Shown piece after piece: positions 53,290 through 64,000 of a stretch of DNA of 64,000 nucleotides. The notes beneath the pieces were generated by a model. The model was not told where the DNA came from. It was given only the letters and a program-made list of their open reading frames with translations, and ran no database searches. The DNA comes from Hyposmocoma kahamanoa. Lineage: Eukaryota; Arthropoda; Insecta; Lepidoptera; Cosmopterigidae. Within the stretch, counting starts at the first letter, position 1. Every line of letters begins with the position of its first letter. The stretch is from positions 10,222,886-10,286,885 of the forward strand of contig NW_020654051.1 in NCBI RefSeq assembly GCF_003589595.1, given 5' to 3'. The translations under genes were made by a program, and so were the position numbers.

Positions 53290-54825
53290 ACTTTATTCGT
53301 TTACTCGTAGCATTTATTTATTTTTAATCTGTGTGGTAAAGTCGCCTTAATATATGTAAGCGGATGTCTGAAAAGTTGCCTTAACAACACCTTATTCAGT
53401 ATATTATTGGTGATAAAACTTACGTATCGTAAACGCCATCTTGATGAAGAATATTTATTGCGTTAATCTTAATGTTCTTGTTTAATGTTTACGATGTTGC
53501 GCAAGACGACTGTCCGTTTTCCAGCATTTCGAATCTGTAACAAAAAAAAAATGTTGTCTGTACATTGTTTTGAAAAAAAATTGGATTTCACGTTGTAGTG
53601 TAGTAAGTTATCTATTATTATGAGTTAGTTTTAACTAGAGTTTAGTTTTAGTGCTTGTCAGCAATTTCTACTTTTTTCTAACAAGCACCTAAAGGGAATG
53701 GCACATTTTTGTGTTTTTATGTTTACCTATGACCCATAATGTCTAATATTCACGTAGTACTTGTCGGGTTGTGCAAACAAAAAACTGGACGGCGGCATTT
53801 TTTGGAGATAGAGAAACAGAACTCTCATAAACAACCATAGATGTATATCTATGTATACAACAATATGCAATAATAGCAGTGCGTGTTGTTACCGAAACTA
53901 TTTTGGCCACGCGCTTTTCAGTATTTATGCATATTGCTACGGCAACCATATACATTTTACAATGATCACTTCGACGATACATAGTATACTTAAATAGTAC
54001 ATTAGTAAGAGAGTCCGAAATTTTTAACACATTTGAAGATATTTCCCTAAACAGAAACTAAACAGAATTCCTTAAGCGTCCTTAACAATAGGTATTACTA
54101 TGAAGGTGAAAAACGCGATTGTCATTTTTCTTCTTTTCATAATCCTCTAATAAGTCAGTGTCAACGTTAAGGCTCTTAGTCAACATCACCGTGAATTATC
54201 CTGTTGCAGTGATAAATACCACTCGATCAAGAAATTACTTCTTATCGGATTATAATAACCAGTTTCCATGAATAAAATAATTGTCACAAAGCTGTACTGC
54301 ACGAATATTTGTGTGTTGTATTTCCAAGCTAGAAACATAATACTGTCTAGGATAAGGGTAAGCATCTAGAATATTGTCTACAAAAAAAGCAGTTCGCTAA
54401 AATGATAAAGAGTTATACGAGATGTTCTACAAACCCGATTCGGACGCATTTGACTTGTCTCCGTAGTTTTTGATCGCTAAAAATTAGTTAAGCTATAAGA
54501 ATTGTTTTGTGATTGGTGTTTACTTGAAGCTGATTAATCATCCTACAAATTAAAGAAATTTCACTGAGAAAACGGTTAAGCTAAATGAGAATTTTTATAG
54601 CCTCTTTTGTTGTACTGTCACTTGCGGATATCCAAGTACCTTCAGATTCCGAATAATTTTATTTGTCAAAATCAATTGGCAAGCATAAATTTCAAATGAC
54701 ATCTCATCAGTGTTGCCATTAAAAATAATACAAATATTTTTGGGGTAAATTTGAACACACAGTACATACAATTGCGGTGATTTGTGGTTACTAAATAAAG
54801 GATAGTACAGATATAGCAATAATAC
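53290..54825. other. AT-rich DNA, no gene seen
   Basis: The 95-codon minus ORF (54030-53743) is Cys/Thr-rich without a pattern; treated as chance. No repeat recognised. Confidence 0.45.
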
Positions 54826-54828
54826 AAA

Positions 54829-55960
54829 ATGTCTTCATTGTGCGCTGGATGCCATGAAAAATCCGAAGAAGAAAAATTAATAAATTAATTACGTAATAAA
54901 TTACGTGCGCATACTGCTTAGAGGATGGAATACTGTCACTGTGTCACTTAGACTGCGCCAATGTCAACGCTTTCATAACACCATGACATCAGAACATAAA
55001 GAAAAATGGCGGTGTCAAGCTTGCTACTTCAAGATTCCAAAGACCGGAAATTTAAATACACCGGTGAAGGCGACAGACCAGAACATAACCGCAAGAAATA
55101 GATAATGTAACACTTAGGAAATGTGTGGCTCCCCAACAGGACCATGATACGCTCAGTTCTGGAGACATATCCAATCTAGGCGACACCATTTGTCTGGAAC
55201 CAAATTCTCTGACATCTGAATTATCAGGCAGCCAAGCTGAATTATCCTTGCATTATAAGTGAAATTATAGTACAAAGGCTCCACGAAAATAATAAGAATA
55301 TTATAACTCAGCTGCGGATCACAATACAGACGGAGATACAGGTAGCAATGAAGTTATTAATAGGGGAAATTAAACAGGATACAGATTGTTTAAGCGAGCA
55401 AAATGAGATTAGAATACTGGAAATACAATAACTTAATACGAAAATAAATATACTCCAAAAAGAAAACGATCTGTTCAAGAAGGAAATTAAAAATATAGAA
55501 ACAAGAACTACACCCATCAGCGAAAACAAAAAAAACTGAAACCGAATGTAAGAAATTCGTATTATATGGCTAAGAAGAATATTATAGAGAATCAGAATGT
55601 GATCTATATGATAGGATACAAAGAATATTCCAAGATTTGGTACATGTGGACTTAAACGGATACATAGAAGAAACATACAGAATAGGCCGATATCAAAGAA
55701 ATGGGAACAGACCACTTGTGATTGAATTGATAAGCAAGAGCCCGGTAAGATATTTAATTGATAATAGTAGCCACTTTCATTGAACTGGATTATCAATATG
55801 ACAAAGACATTTATTTATCCACAAAATACATAAACAAAAATAAGCGAACAATTAAAACAAAAGAAAAGTATCTAAAGTGGACAAAAAGGATGGAGACTCA
55901 GCATTGCTAATTTTCAGGCTTAACTTTAAAGCTATTATTCGCTTGCTGCATCAGACTGGC
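54829..55960 (+). pseudogene. LINE ORF1 with PHD finger and coiled coil, heavily decayed
   Basis: The ATG at 54829 begins MSSLCAGCHEKS. With frame changes the C4HC3 pattern of a PHD finger follows: CAGC, then CAYC, a His/Cys pair (CHLDC), and WRCQACYF. A Thr/Asn-rich linker follows, then a coiled coil (KINILQKENDLFKKEIKNIE) and the basic C-terminal domain (VHVDLNGYIEETYRIGRYQR, NRPLVIELISKSPVRYLI). This order matches ORF1 proteins of lepidopteran CR1-type LINEs. More than five stops and shifts. No ORF2 follows on this strand. Confidence 0.7.
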
Positions 55961-56094
55961 AAGCGGAGTGTATACTAAACACCAAGCAATGAATAGAGGC
56001 TGTCTGTTGCTGCACTATATGTAAAATTTATAATAATTAAAAAAATTGTAATTAAAAATAGAAAACATTCTAAATTTTTATTTGTTTAGTGTCG

Positions 56095-56265
56095 CTTGTG
56101 GATTTAACCACCGACCAATTGCTACTTGATTTGTGTACGGACAGGAGCCATTGTTTAAACTTTTTTTGAAAGAATATAGCGGTTTGGTATATTTTTGGAA
56201 GGGTAGGTTATTCCAGCACTTACTCGTTGCGAATCGGAAACTGCCCCTGAATCGAGTTTATTGGT
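56095..56265 (-). pseudogene. LINE ORF2 C-terminal tail
   Basis: On the minus strand: FRGSFRFATSKCWNNLP, then YSFKKSL and, one frame over, FKQWLLSVHKSS. Closely similar to the end of ORF2 in the 2.7-7.0 kb LINE (FRGSFRFAATKCWNDLPPQV). About 55 codons; one frameshift. Opposite in orientation to the ORF1 remnant beside it, so a separate insertion. Confidence 0.7.
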
Positions 56266-56469
56266 ACTTAAACACTGTTCAGTGATAAATCAAGCGATCA
56301 TCATCGTAACTGATAGTCTGCTGTGACCGCCACCGCGCCAACGGAATCGCCACGCGTTCCACTGCATTTGTCGGAGATCCCTAATTAAGATGTCTGCTGG
56401 AAGTTGAGGAAGAGCGCTGCTATGGACAACACACGAGCTCGAAATCCACCTCTAGGGTAAATGTAGTAT

Positions 56470-58085
56470 AATTCAGTTTTTCAGTACTCCTTTAACCTGC
56501 CGATCCGTCCCTCTACAGACATTCCTTTTCATATTAGTCCACTTCCCATTTTTTAACATAGACTGTACCAGCGCAGCAGTCAAGCTATATGAACGTACGC
56601 GCCGCATATGTACGGGTATACGCATATATACAGAAATTAATTACCTAGAGATATTCATGCTGAAAGTTTTTCACCAAAAACACTCCCGAAAAGAACTTCA
56701 AACTCTTCTAAAGATAAGTTGCCATGACGTCTAAACGCTTGGAACCGGTTTGAAAAAGAAAAAGAAATTAAATTTTAATCGTGCACTAGTTAGAAATTAA
56801 ATTTTAATTTATTGAGCATTGATTAACCGATTATATGATTAACGATTTAAAATAATTTTAACCGATACTGCACCTAAAAATCTCATTTTAACTCGACGTC
56901 TGCCGCCGCTGTCATTGTTAAATTTTCTTTCACGCACTCATGCGTGCTTGAACGAGGGAGGGGTGAAAAAAGAGACCGCTACATATTTTTTGCGGTCGAA
57001 CGCTCGTCACTCTCTCTCTCTCTCTTCATTTGTTCATGTAGTGAATGAATGAAAAGAAGATAGATGGAGAGGTGCAGTCGTAAGAACGGTTACAACCCTC
57101 ATGGTAGATTTAACGTTGTGTGTTTTTTTATTCGATTTAGGTATCGTTCTTATGGCATAGTCAGCTACGACCCTCTCTATGAGTGCTAACCCCCCAAAAA
57201 TATTAAATCATAATTGAGTTTCTGATTATCTGATACGAATATACACGCAAATATTTGGAAATTAAAAAAACCTCCCTTTATTAAAAAGTCCGCAAAATTT
57301 AGCATGTTACAATCTTTCACGTTTGTGATGTCCGTTGTTTATTGTGTCGGCTTTGTTCATCAAGTCCATCACGTTAGTCACGCCATTTTCCGAAATCTCA
57401 AATTAACCAGTTTATATCATCAGTAGCGAGCGAACTTGTGAGAAACGGGTAATTACATAATCGATTAAAATACCGATAACCGAAATCCAAACTGCAATCA
57501 TGCGTTCGGGTGTAAACCAAACCGGTTCAGAAATTTACCAGTTTCCGAGTTATCACAATTAATAGTTGAACCCCAGCGTAATTAAAACCCGATTGTGATA
57601 AAAACTCCCAATTCTCCTACATTGTTTTTGAAACGGAAATTAAATTGTATACAAACAGGAAATTATGTGAGGAAATTGCGTACTTACATGAGTCGAGAGT
57701 TCCAAGAAATTGTTTCTAAATTCAGCTTTAACGTTAGGAAAATATATACGAACCTACATATCATATGTATATAAGTATTTCATGTGAGGTCATGCTGTAG
57801 TTGACTATATTCCGAAATATTTACTTATTCTAGTAAAAATATTGACTACTTATTGAGATAAATAAAGTGAACTAAAACCTGTCGCTATATGAAGTTCGTT
57901 AATTATAGTTTGACGTCTTTTTATAGTCCACTTGAAGTAGGTATACATGTATTAATAATATTATACTTTCTATATATTAGTTTGTAGATTGTAAACTTAC
58001 ATTTGGATGGTTTTCCGTTATAGTTACCTTGGTTAAGATTCTAATTGAAAGTTACTATAGTTTACCATTGTTTCAAAGAAGTATG
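56470..58085. other. No gene seen; contains a short (TC)n microsatellite
   Basis: A (TC)n tract lies at 57008-57026, in a moderately complex patch 56880-57120. Possible 5' regulatory DNA of the minus-strand gene, not demonstrable. Confidence 0.4.
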
Positions 58086-58094
58086 TGATTCATA

Positions 58095-58393
58095 ATTTGT
58101 CACAAATAATATATAATGTCACAAACTTTGAAAAGGCTTATGAACACCATTAACCGTAGGAAGATGTTATACTTTGACCGCGTAATGAGGAACATTAAGT
58201 ATAAATTACTCCAGCTTATCATTCAGGGCAAAATCGATGGAAAACGAAGTGTCGGTAGAAGGCAGCACTCCTGGTTAAAGAATTGTTCGGCGTCAGCACC
58301 AATTCGCTCGTCAGAGTGGCAGCCTCTAAAATTAGAATTGACTTGACAATGTCCAACCTCAGACGGGAGAGTAACCTTGAGAAGAAGAATAAA
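58095..58393 (+). pseudogene. RTE-type LINE ORF2 C-terminus
   Basis: Frame 58116-58346 reads RRKMLYFDRVMRNIKYKLLQ, LIIQGKIDGKRSVGRRQHSW, LKN, then degenerates; a second frame ends MSNLRRESNLEKK. The (K/R)L.YFGH(V/I)MR...Y.LL.LI.QGK..G.R..GRR..SWL motif is diagnostic of RTE-clade LINEs. 5'-truncated. Confidence 0.75.
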
Positions 58394-58689
58394 GTTCCTT
58401 AATTGTTACCCGATCATATATCTTGATAAGTACCTACACATTTATCGTTGATGATCTAGGAGCGTTAATAACGTTCCAATAGACGGTCACAAGTTTCCGT
58501 CTTTATAATTAACACATGAAAGTTGAGGAATAATTATCTCTCCGACCACGGAACGATCCCGCATCAATTTCCTCTGGGCCTATATATAACTGTTATGGGC
58601 TATTTCGCTGTAAAATCAAAGTCTTACATGGTTCAGTTTGATAACTAATTGCACAAGACCAGTATGATAACTTCATATATTCTTAGCAG

Positions 58690-58800
58690 CGCGATTCGTA
58701 TGTGTGCACGCCATCCGCGCGCCGTATTCGGACGCACACATTCGCACAATTTCGTGCTGCGCTCGGGTTGCATTGCGCGGGTCGTCGGAAGCCCATATAC
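58690..58800. other. CpG-rich patch
   Basis: GCACGCCATCCGCGCGCCGT and GCTGCGCTCGGGTTGCATTG stand out in AT-rich DNA; about a dozen CpGs in 110 bases. It could be a promoter or 5'UTR, for example of the minus-strand membrane-protein gene, or part of an unknown repeat. The overlapping ORFs on both strands have no motif. Confidence 0.3.
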
Positions 58801-58861
58801 GTGTTTATTGTCGTGTTTGTGGCAGTTTAAACAGGAATGCCTCAAATTCAGAATTTATCAT

Positions 58862-61090
58862 AATATCATTTATTTCATAATCATAATGAAATGAAATGAT
58901 GAAATGAAATAAAATGATTTTTATTTGCATAAGATATGGTTAAAAAAGTTTTGATGAAAAATGAGTTAATAATTAGTGCAGCATACCTTACCGATCATCG
59001 GCATGCAAAAATTTAAACTTACGTTACACTAAAATATTAATACTAATATGTACCGCAGTGTTATTAATTTATTAAATATATTCTAAAAATTCTTTGACGC
59101 TGTAGAAACAGTTTTCCAAAAGCCATTTCTCTAGTTTTTTTACACATTTGATTTGTCGGCAATGCTTTCAAATTATTCGGTATTTTATTAAAAATCTTAA
59201 CACCCATGCTATAGCAATTTCTTTGAAATAAGTAGAAGTTGTAGTCTGCGGACAATACTTTAGCACCAGTCTGTCAGGTTTCCTTGTCCTTCTAGGATTT
59301 ACTACTATTGCTCTTTTGAATAGATCTGGTCTTTGTTTCACTAATTTACATAAGTCTAAAATATACACACTGGCTACAGTTAATATTCTCAGTTTAGGAA
59401 AAAGTGTCCTGCAACTAAGCAAGGGACCAACACCACAAATCGCTCGTATACATTTTTTTTGTGCCATGCAAACTTTATCAATTGTTGCACTGTTACCCCA
59501 AATTATAACTCCATAGCGAATAACTGACGCTATATAACCATGATAAGCATACAAAGCCACTTCCCGAGATATTTTTTCGACAGCCTGCCCAACACATATA
59601 CAAATTTATTGATTTTGTTACATAGATTATCAATATGGATGTTATAGTTATGGATGTTATTTTTGTTATCAGCAATACAAATCTTTTGATTCCTATAATG
59701 TACATTTAGATTAAGTTGTGATTTTCCCTTTAAAGCAAACTGAATGTGATTTGTTTTTGTCAGATTTACATGTAAATTATTGTTATTAAGTCATTCCATT
59801 ACAGATTCTATAGTAACATTAATGTCGTTTTCATATTCGTTTACATATTTTTTATTAAATGTCACTACAATGGACAAGTCGTCTGCAAATAATACACAGT
59901 TATGGTCTGTCACTTTAGGTAGATCATTAATGTACAGAATAAACAGTAAGTGACCCAATACACTAACCTGTGGAACACCGAGTTTATTATGTTTGTATTC
60001 TGAGTTATAAATTGATTGAATATTATGATCACCTTTTGCGTGCACTTCGACACTCTGCATTCTATTCTTCAAAAAAGAGTCCAACCACAGCAGAGGTAAT
60101 CCTCGAACACCATAACGCTTAAGCTTTTGTAATAGAGTATCATGAAACACAAAATCAAATGCTCTAGACATATCAAAACATAGAGCTGTTACATGCTTTT
60201 TTGTAATAGCGTATATAAACTTTGTGTAATAGCGTTAGTCAGTCTGAAATAAGCATCTGACGTTGTCCTTCCCTTTCGGAAACCATACTGTTCATCTCTA
60301 ATAATCTTAAATTTCACACAGTAGTCGTACAATTGAGCACACATACTCCTTTCGAATGCTTTAAACAAGACTGGTGTTAGCGTAATAGGTCGATGCTGCT
60401 TATAACAGCTTCATCTCCACTTTTGTAAATAGGTTTAATAATAGATTTTTTTAATATGTCAGGGAACACACCTGTTTCAAAAGACAAGTTGATTAAATAA
60501 GTTAAAATTGGTGCTAATTTGTGTCCACACATCTTCATTATTTTGGTTGATATCTCATCAAAGCCACAAGCATTGGAATTTCTTAGTGTTGATATAATTT
60601 TGAGAACATCGTGTACTGCTACTGGCTTTAAAAAAAGGAAGAAGCAGATTGTTCGACTGATAATAACTTACTAATATTACCATGACTTGTTGGTTTGGTT
60701 GTGTGTGTCAAGGCAATAAAATAATCACTAAATGATGTAGCAATCTTCTTGGGAACAGTAATAGTATTATTTCCATTTATTATCTTCTTAGTTTCACTTG
60801 GAGCTTTAGAACCAGTTTGTTCTTTTATTAAGTTCCAAGCCGCTTTACGCTTTAGTTGATACAGCAGGCAAAACATGTCATGAAAAGCTGCAAAAGCACT
60901 ATTTATATCACGATCTTGAAATGTATCATTGAATGAAATAGATTTAAAGTAATTTTATAATATTTTCTTCACTGTAATCTCGTCTATGTATATACCAATG
61001 TCGTATCTCAATTGGTTTACTTTTTATTGGAATGTTTAATAATTGAGCAGTATAATGGTCATACTCCATAAGATACTAATCCGCGATCTT
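58862..61090 (-). mobile_element. CR1/Jockey-type LINE fragment with (ATTTC)n tail
   Basis: Minus-strand ORF2 remnant, 5'-truncated near 61090, ending in a 3'UTR and a TTTCATTTCATCATTTCATT-type tail at 58916-58862. The next feature to the right is a mariner copy at 61152. Confidence 0.8.
59060..61080 (-). pseudogene. LINE reverse transcriptase, frameshifted
   Basis: From 61080: RRDYSEENIIKLL, RKAAWNLIKEQTGSK, ATSFSDYFIALTH, LKPVAVHDVLKIISTLRNSN, ACGFDEISTKIMK, then FDMSRAFDFVFHDTLLQKL (catalytic Asp), KLGVPQVSVLGHLLFILYIN (normally PQGS) and CVLFADDLSIVV (polymerase Asp pair intact). After a gap, VIRYGVIIWGNSATIDKV, RAICGVGPLLSCR, and a tail GVKIFNKIPNNLKALP. At least four frame changes. PQGS to PQVS would also impair the enzyme. 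Confidence 0.85.
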
Positions 61091-61151
61091 GGTATAAAAA
61101 ATATCACTCAACTACTTACCCACTGAATTTAAAAAATGTTATTTCAATATA

Positions 61152-62090
61152 CGTGGGGTGCACTATAAGTTTTTTTTAATACTATAAATGCTCAGAAATG
61201 AATTTATGGTTTCTCAAAATTTTCTCCGTTAGCGTTAATGCACGTTTTCATAAGAAAGAACCAATTTTGAAAACATTTATGCCACTCTTCCGTAGCAATC
61301 TCTGAAACATATTTTTCATATTCTTCGACAGCCTCTTCAGGAGATGAAAATCGTTGAGTTGAAAATCTTAATTTTTGGAAATAAATAAAAGTCACAAGGT
61401 GCCAGGTCGGGATTGTACGCGGGATGGCTCATAAGGTCAACGTTATTCACCTTCAAAAATTCATTTGTCTGTCTGGCCGTGTGAGAACTGGCATTATCGT
61501 GGTGCAAGATGATACGGCGTTTACGGTTGTTTTGACGGAGTTTGCAAATAACTTCCGGCAAAGAAATGGACGAGTACCAGTCACTATTCATGGTACAACG
61601 ATTCTCTAAAGCAACTGTAGCTTACGTGTCCAGTTTTATTAAAAAAAAGAGGCAATCATTCGCTTAGAGGCACTTTGCACGCGCGCCACTTTGATTGGTT
61701 TCGGCTCATCTCGAAAGACCCATACGCTCGGTTGCTGCTTTGTTTTGGGATCATAACTATAAGTCCAAGTTTCGTCACCTATTACTATGTTCCACATCAA
61801 ATTTGACGCCCCTTCGTTGAATCTGGTAAGCATGGCATTGCACCAAGTGACGCGATCAGTTTTTTGAGCCTCAGTTAAATTGTGTGGGATCCACCGAGAG
61901 CACAGCTTTTTCACACCCAAATGTTTGTGTAGTATTGATTGTATTTGATTCATGCTTAGGCCTAAATATGCCCGAATCTCATGGTATCACATGCCTGTCT
62001 GTTTTGATCATACGGCGCACAGCATCGATGTTTTTGTTGTTCACAGCAGTGGACGGGCGACCATCGAAATTCGTCACTGAGATTCACACG
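61152..62090 (-). mobile_element. mariner (DD34D) copy 2, truncated at the transposase N-terminus
   Basis: The left terminal repeat CGTGGGGTGCACTATAAGTT starts at 61152 after TA. It is about 85-90% identical to the copy at 23393-27425. The other end is lost where LINE RNase H sequence begins near 62090, removing the first ~55 transposase residues and the right terminal repeat. Confidence 0.8.
61204..62090 (-). pseudogene. mariner transposase, partial, catalytic triad present
   Basis: It reads from VTNFDGRPSTAVNNKNIDA through NQIQSILHKHLGVKKLCSRW, VIGDETWTYSYDPKTKQ (Asp 1), ILHHDNASSHTA (Asp 2) and NPDLAPCDFYLFP (Asp 3). The Asp2-Asp3 interval is 34 residues, that is DD34D. An added A in a poly(A) run near 61640 shifts the frame, and another shift lies near 61365. 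It ends with INANGENFEKP and a stop. Confidence 0.85.
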
Positions 62091-62091
62091 A

Positions 62092-62811
62092 TCCAAGGAC
62101 AAAGATGGGATTGGCGCAGCCTTTTATGATCCTGATGGCAAGACGAATGTGCTATTTCGAATAGACACTAACGTGTCCATAATAAGTGCTGAGCTTGTAG
62201 CGATCTCTGAGGCCTTATCTTATATAAACTCTGTAAATTATGACAGATTCTTAATTTTGACTGACTCTAAAAGCTCACTTTAATACATAGCTCGGTCAAT
62301 CTCGACCATTCCAGGCACCCCGATAGCTTATACAATCATAGACCAGATTTTACAATTGCAAGGTAACTCTAAAACAGTCAGACTTCAGGGGATACCCTCA
62401 CACGTTGGCATTATTGGTAACGAGAAGGTAGATTCACTTGCTAAGCGAGCTTATTGTACTGGCGATACGATATCTGTTTTGCCCTATTATACAGGTTGTT
62501 TGTATAAAATTAAAACTTATTGCCACCAGCTGTGGAAAGAATACTTTGATGAGAGATCATAAGAAAAAGGTATCTGGTTCAAAACAATTCAACCTGAGCC
62601 ACTGAAAGTTCCATGGATTGATAACTGTTTGATGAATAGACTTGGTGTTGTGACGGCTCCTTCAAAGAAGTTTACCTTTTTGATGGGCATAACACCAACT
62701 CCTTATTGTAGCAATTGCGGCGTCATTGAAGACATTTACCATGAAAACCGGTGTGCAAGCCACTCGACCACCGAGGTCGTCAGATTATATTACTCTGCAC
62801 TAAATAAATGA
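62092..62811 (+). pseudogene. LINE RNase H domain and C-terminal zinc knuckle
   Basis: The + frame reads SKDKDGIGAAFYDPDG, ISAELVAISEALSY (Glu), FLILTDSKSSL (Asp) followed by a TAA, then IPSHVGIIGNEKVDSLAKRA (His/Asp), and a CCHC-like CSNCGVIEDIYHENRC. RNase H after reverse transcriptase is found in I/R1-group LINEs. The first Asp (TDGS) is cut off at the mariner junction. Stops at 62281 and 62561. Confidence 0.75.
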
Positions 62812-62814
62812 AGA

Positions 62815-63180
62815 AAACAATAACTGAATGAATTTCAGACATAAGTTTTTACTTACCTCGTTGCATCTTTCAGAAAACGAAAAAAACTCAGCACAACTCA
62901 CGACCAATGTAAATAGTAACGTACAATGATGTTATATACAATCCCGAACACCTTGCATTTTTATCCTTAAAGGGTTAGAATATAAAAATATAGTTATCAT
63001 CGACGAAAAAGTTTTCTCCAGTTCTTTAAATTAAAATTTTCAATAAGGACTAAGGAAATGATGTTTAGTATACCAGTTTCAAAGTTGCATAATAGCATTT
63101 TTGAGCAATCAAGCATGTTTAAGCTAAGGATTTAATATTGACAATGCAAGGTGGCTCGAATTATGTGTCCGTAAGTATAT
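62815..63180. other. AT-rich DNA, no gene seen
   Basis: No ORF or repeat recognised. Confidence 0.5.
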
Positions 63181-63184
63181 TAAC

Positions 63185-63385
63185 ATACAAGTTTCGTAAT
63201 GAATAATTGAAAACTATATTCAAATATCAAAGCCGTCTTAGGGCGAAAACGGCTTGCGACAGCATCTTTGTCGTTCAGTCAATGTGATCGTCAATGTGCG
63301 GGGCGTCGTGCGGTTTCTAAAGCCAGGTAGGGGCGGAGAGTGTTCATTCTCGTTACTTTTTTGTTCTCTGCTCATACCAAGTATT
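63185..63385 (-). repeat. Dispersed repeat family C (copy 2, inverted)
   Basis: On the minus strand: AGAACAAAAAAGTAACGAGA, CGCACATTGACGATCACATT, AAGACGGCTTTGATATTTGA, CGAAACTTGTATGTTAATAT. Aligns end to end with 31240-31420. Confidence 0.7.
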
Positions 63386-63399
63386 TTGTCAAATGACTA

Positions 63400-64000
63400 T
63401 ACATAATTATAATAGGCAACGTCATGTGAAGTACCACCAATACTTAATTACAATTATGCAATAGTTAAACTTTTTAGAGTTTGCTAAAACTTTTTAGTTT
63501 TGTGAGTTATTGAAGATTATTTTTAAATCTAATTTAATGTCAGAAGAAAATGAAAAATACTTATTGTAACTAAATGCATAAAACAAAAATATGATGTTTT
63601 ATTTTAGATACTCGAAATCATTATGAGTTTTTTTACAACCCTTCGAACACAAAATGGCGCCCCACATTCGTGTTTAACCTTTATCCGGTAGAGCCAGTAC
63701 ATTAAATAAAGTCCCAATCGTTCGTTGGGTCCTTCGTGGATACATTTAATACACAAGCTAGGAAAGGATTATTACCCATTCCTATTTTTGTCTCTCTGTG
63801 TGAAAATCAGTTTCTATGTGCCTTTGTTCTTTTATTTAGTTTATATGTACGACTACGTTTACAAAAATGAAATATTCATTTCTCTGAATATGTATGCAAA
63901 TATATACTAAAATTATAAACATTTGGTTTACTGAATATTAATAACAGTTATGTCTGCTGAATAAATATTTAAATAAGGAATATGATGGTAGCAAATAATT
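63400..64000. other. AT-rich DNA to window end, no gene seen
   Basis: A 61-codon + ORF at 63725-63910 is Phe/Tyr/Leu-rich, like random AT-rich translation. Nothing else. Confidence 0.5.

Noticed and set aside
53743..54030. 95-codon minus ORF
   Set aside because: No start context, splice sites, motif or composition difference from the AT-rich flanks.
55308..55796. 162-codon minus-strand ORF with many hydrophobic residues
   Set aside because: It is the antisense of the LINE ORF1 coiled coil and C-terminal domain on the + strand.
1..64000. CRISPR arrays, bacterial operons, phage or viral integration outside TEs
   Set aside because: No spaced direct repeats of array type, no ribosome-binding-site-led gene clusters, no viral genes beyond the LTR retrotransposons described.

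Overview
This is nuclear DNA of an insect, almost certainly a moth or butterfly. It is AT-rich and intron/intergene-dominated, and it is crowded with transposable-element (TE) relics of lepidopteran type: a repeat carrying the CCCGCGACTTCGTCCGCGTGG motif, an ATC-tailed repeat with a CCACTGCTGGG box, tRNA-derived SINEs, mariner, Gypsy, Copia and several LINE lineages. There are no bacterial operons, no CRISPR arrays and no rRNA genes. One 10-base N gap sits in a minisatellite at 17734-17743.

Host genes are sparse. Positions 1-132 are the C-terminal end of a GC-rich gene on the + strand. A probable last exon of a second gene (731-322, minus strand) converges on it tail to tail. The most interesting host locus is on the minus strand. 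A signal-peptide exon (51342-51235) and a transmembrane exon (41292-41147) join in matching phase across a 9.9 kb intron filled with TE debris. The transmembrane exon ends in TGA-C, yet the same frame stays open for 67 more tyrosine-rich, protein-like codons (to 40943), so stop-codon readthrough is a serious possibility.

TE layout. 1.1-9.4 kb: a Gypsy LTR retrotransposon (minus) interrupted by a CR1/Jockey-type LINE, which creates a fused Gypsy-RT/LINE-ORF1 reading frame. 10.7-13.5 kb: an apparently intact Tc1/mariner-superfamily transposon with DD82E spacing (as in Sailor elements), with terminal inverted repeats and a spliced transposase gene. 17.5-17.8 kb: an 8-bp minisatellite. 23.4-27.4 kb: a mariner element split by an internally deleted Copia element with a 5-bp target duplication. 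27.6-30.8 kb: a pogo-type transposon with a PHD-finger transposase, broken by one small duplication and itself inserted into an older repeat. 36.3-37.1 kb: a very GC-rich retroposon with poly(A) and a perfect 15-bp target duplication. 42.8-46.2 kb: a large fold-back inverted repeat. 41.9-42.3, 46.4-47.2, 50.1-51.1, 54.8-56.3, 58.1-58.4, 58.9-61.1 and 62.1-62.8 kb: LINE fragments of several lineages. 61.2-62.1 kb: a second mariner copy truncated by a LINE piece. Short dispersed repeats and MITE-like palindromes lie between them.

Apart from the host exons and the DD82E transposase, every coding region seen is a disrupted TE gene. All identifications come from reading motifs by eye; no database search was possible.
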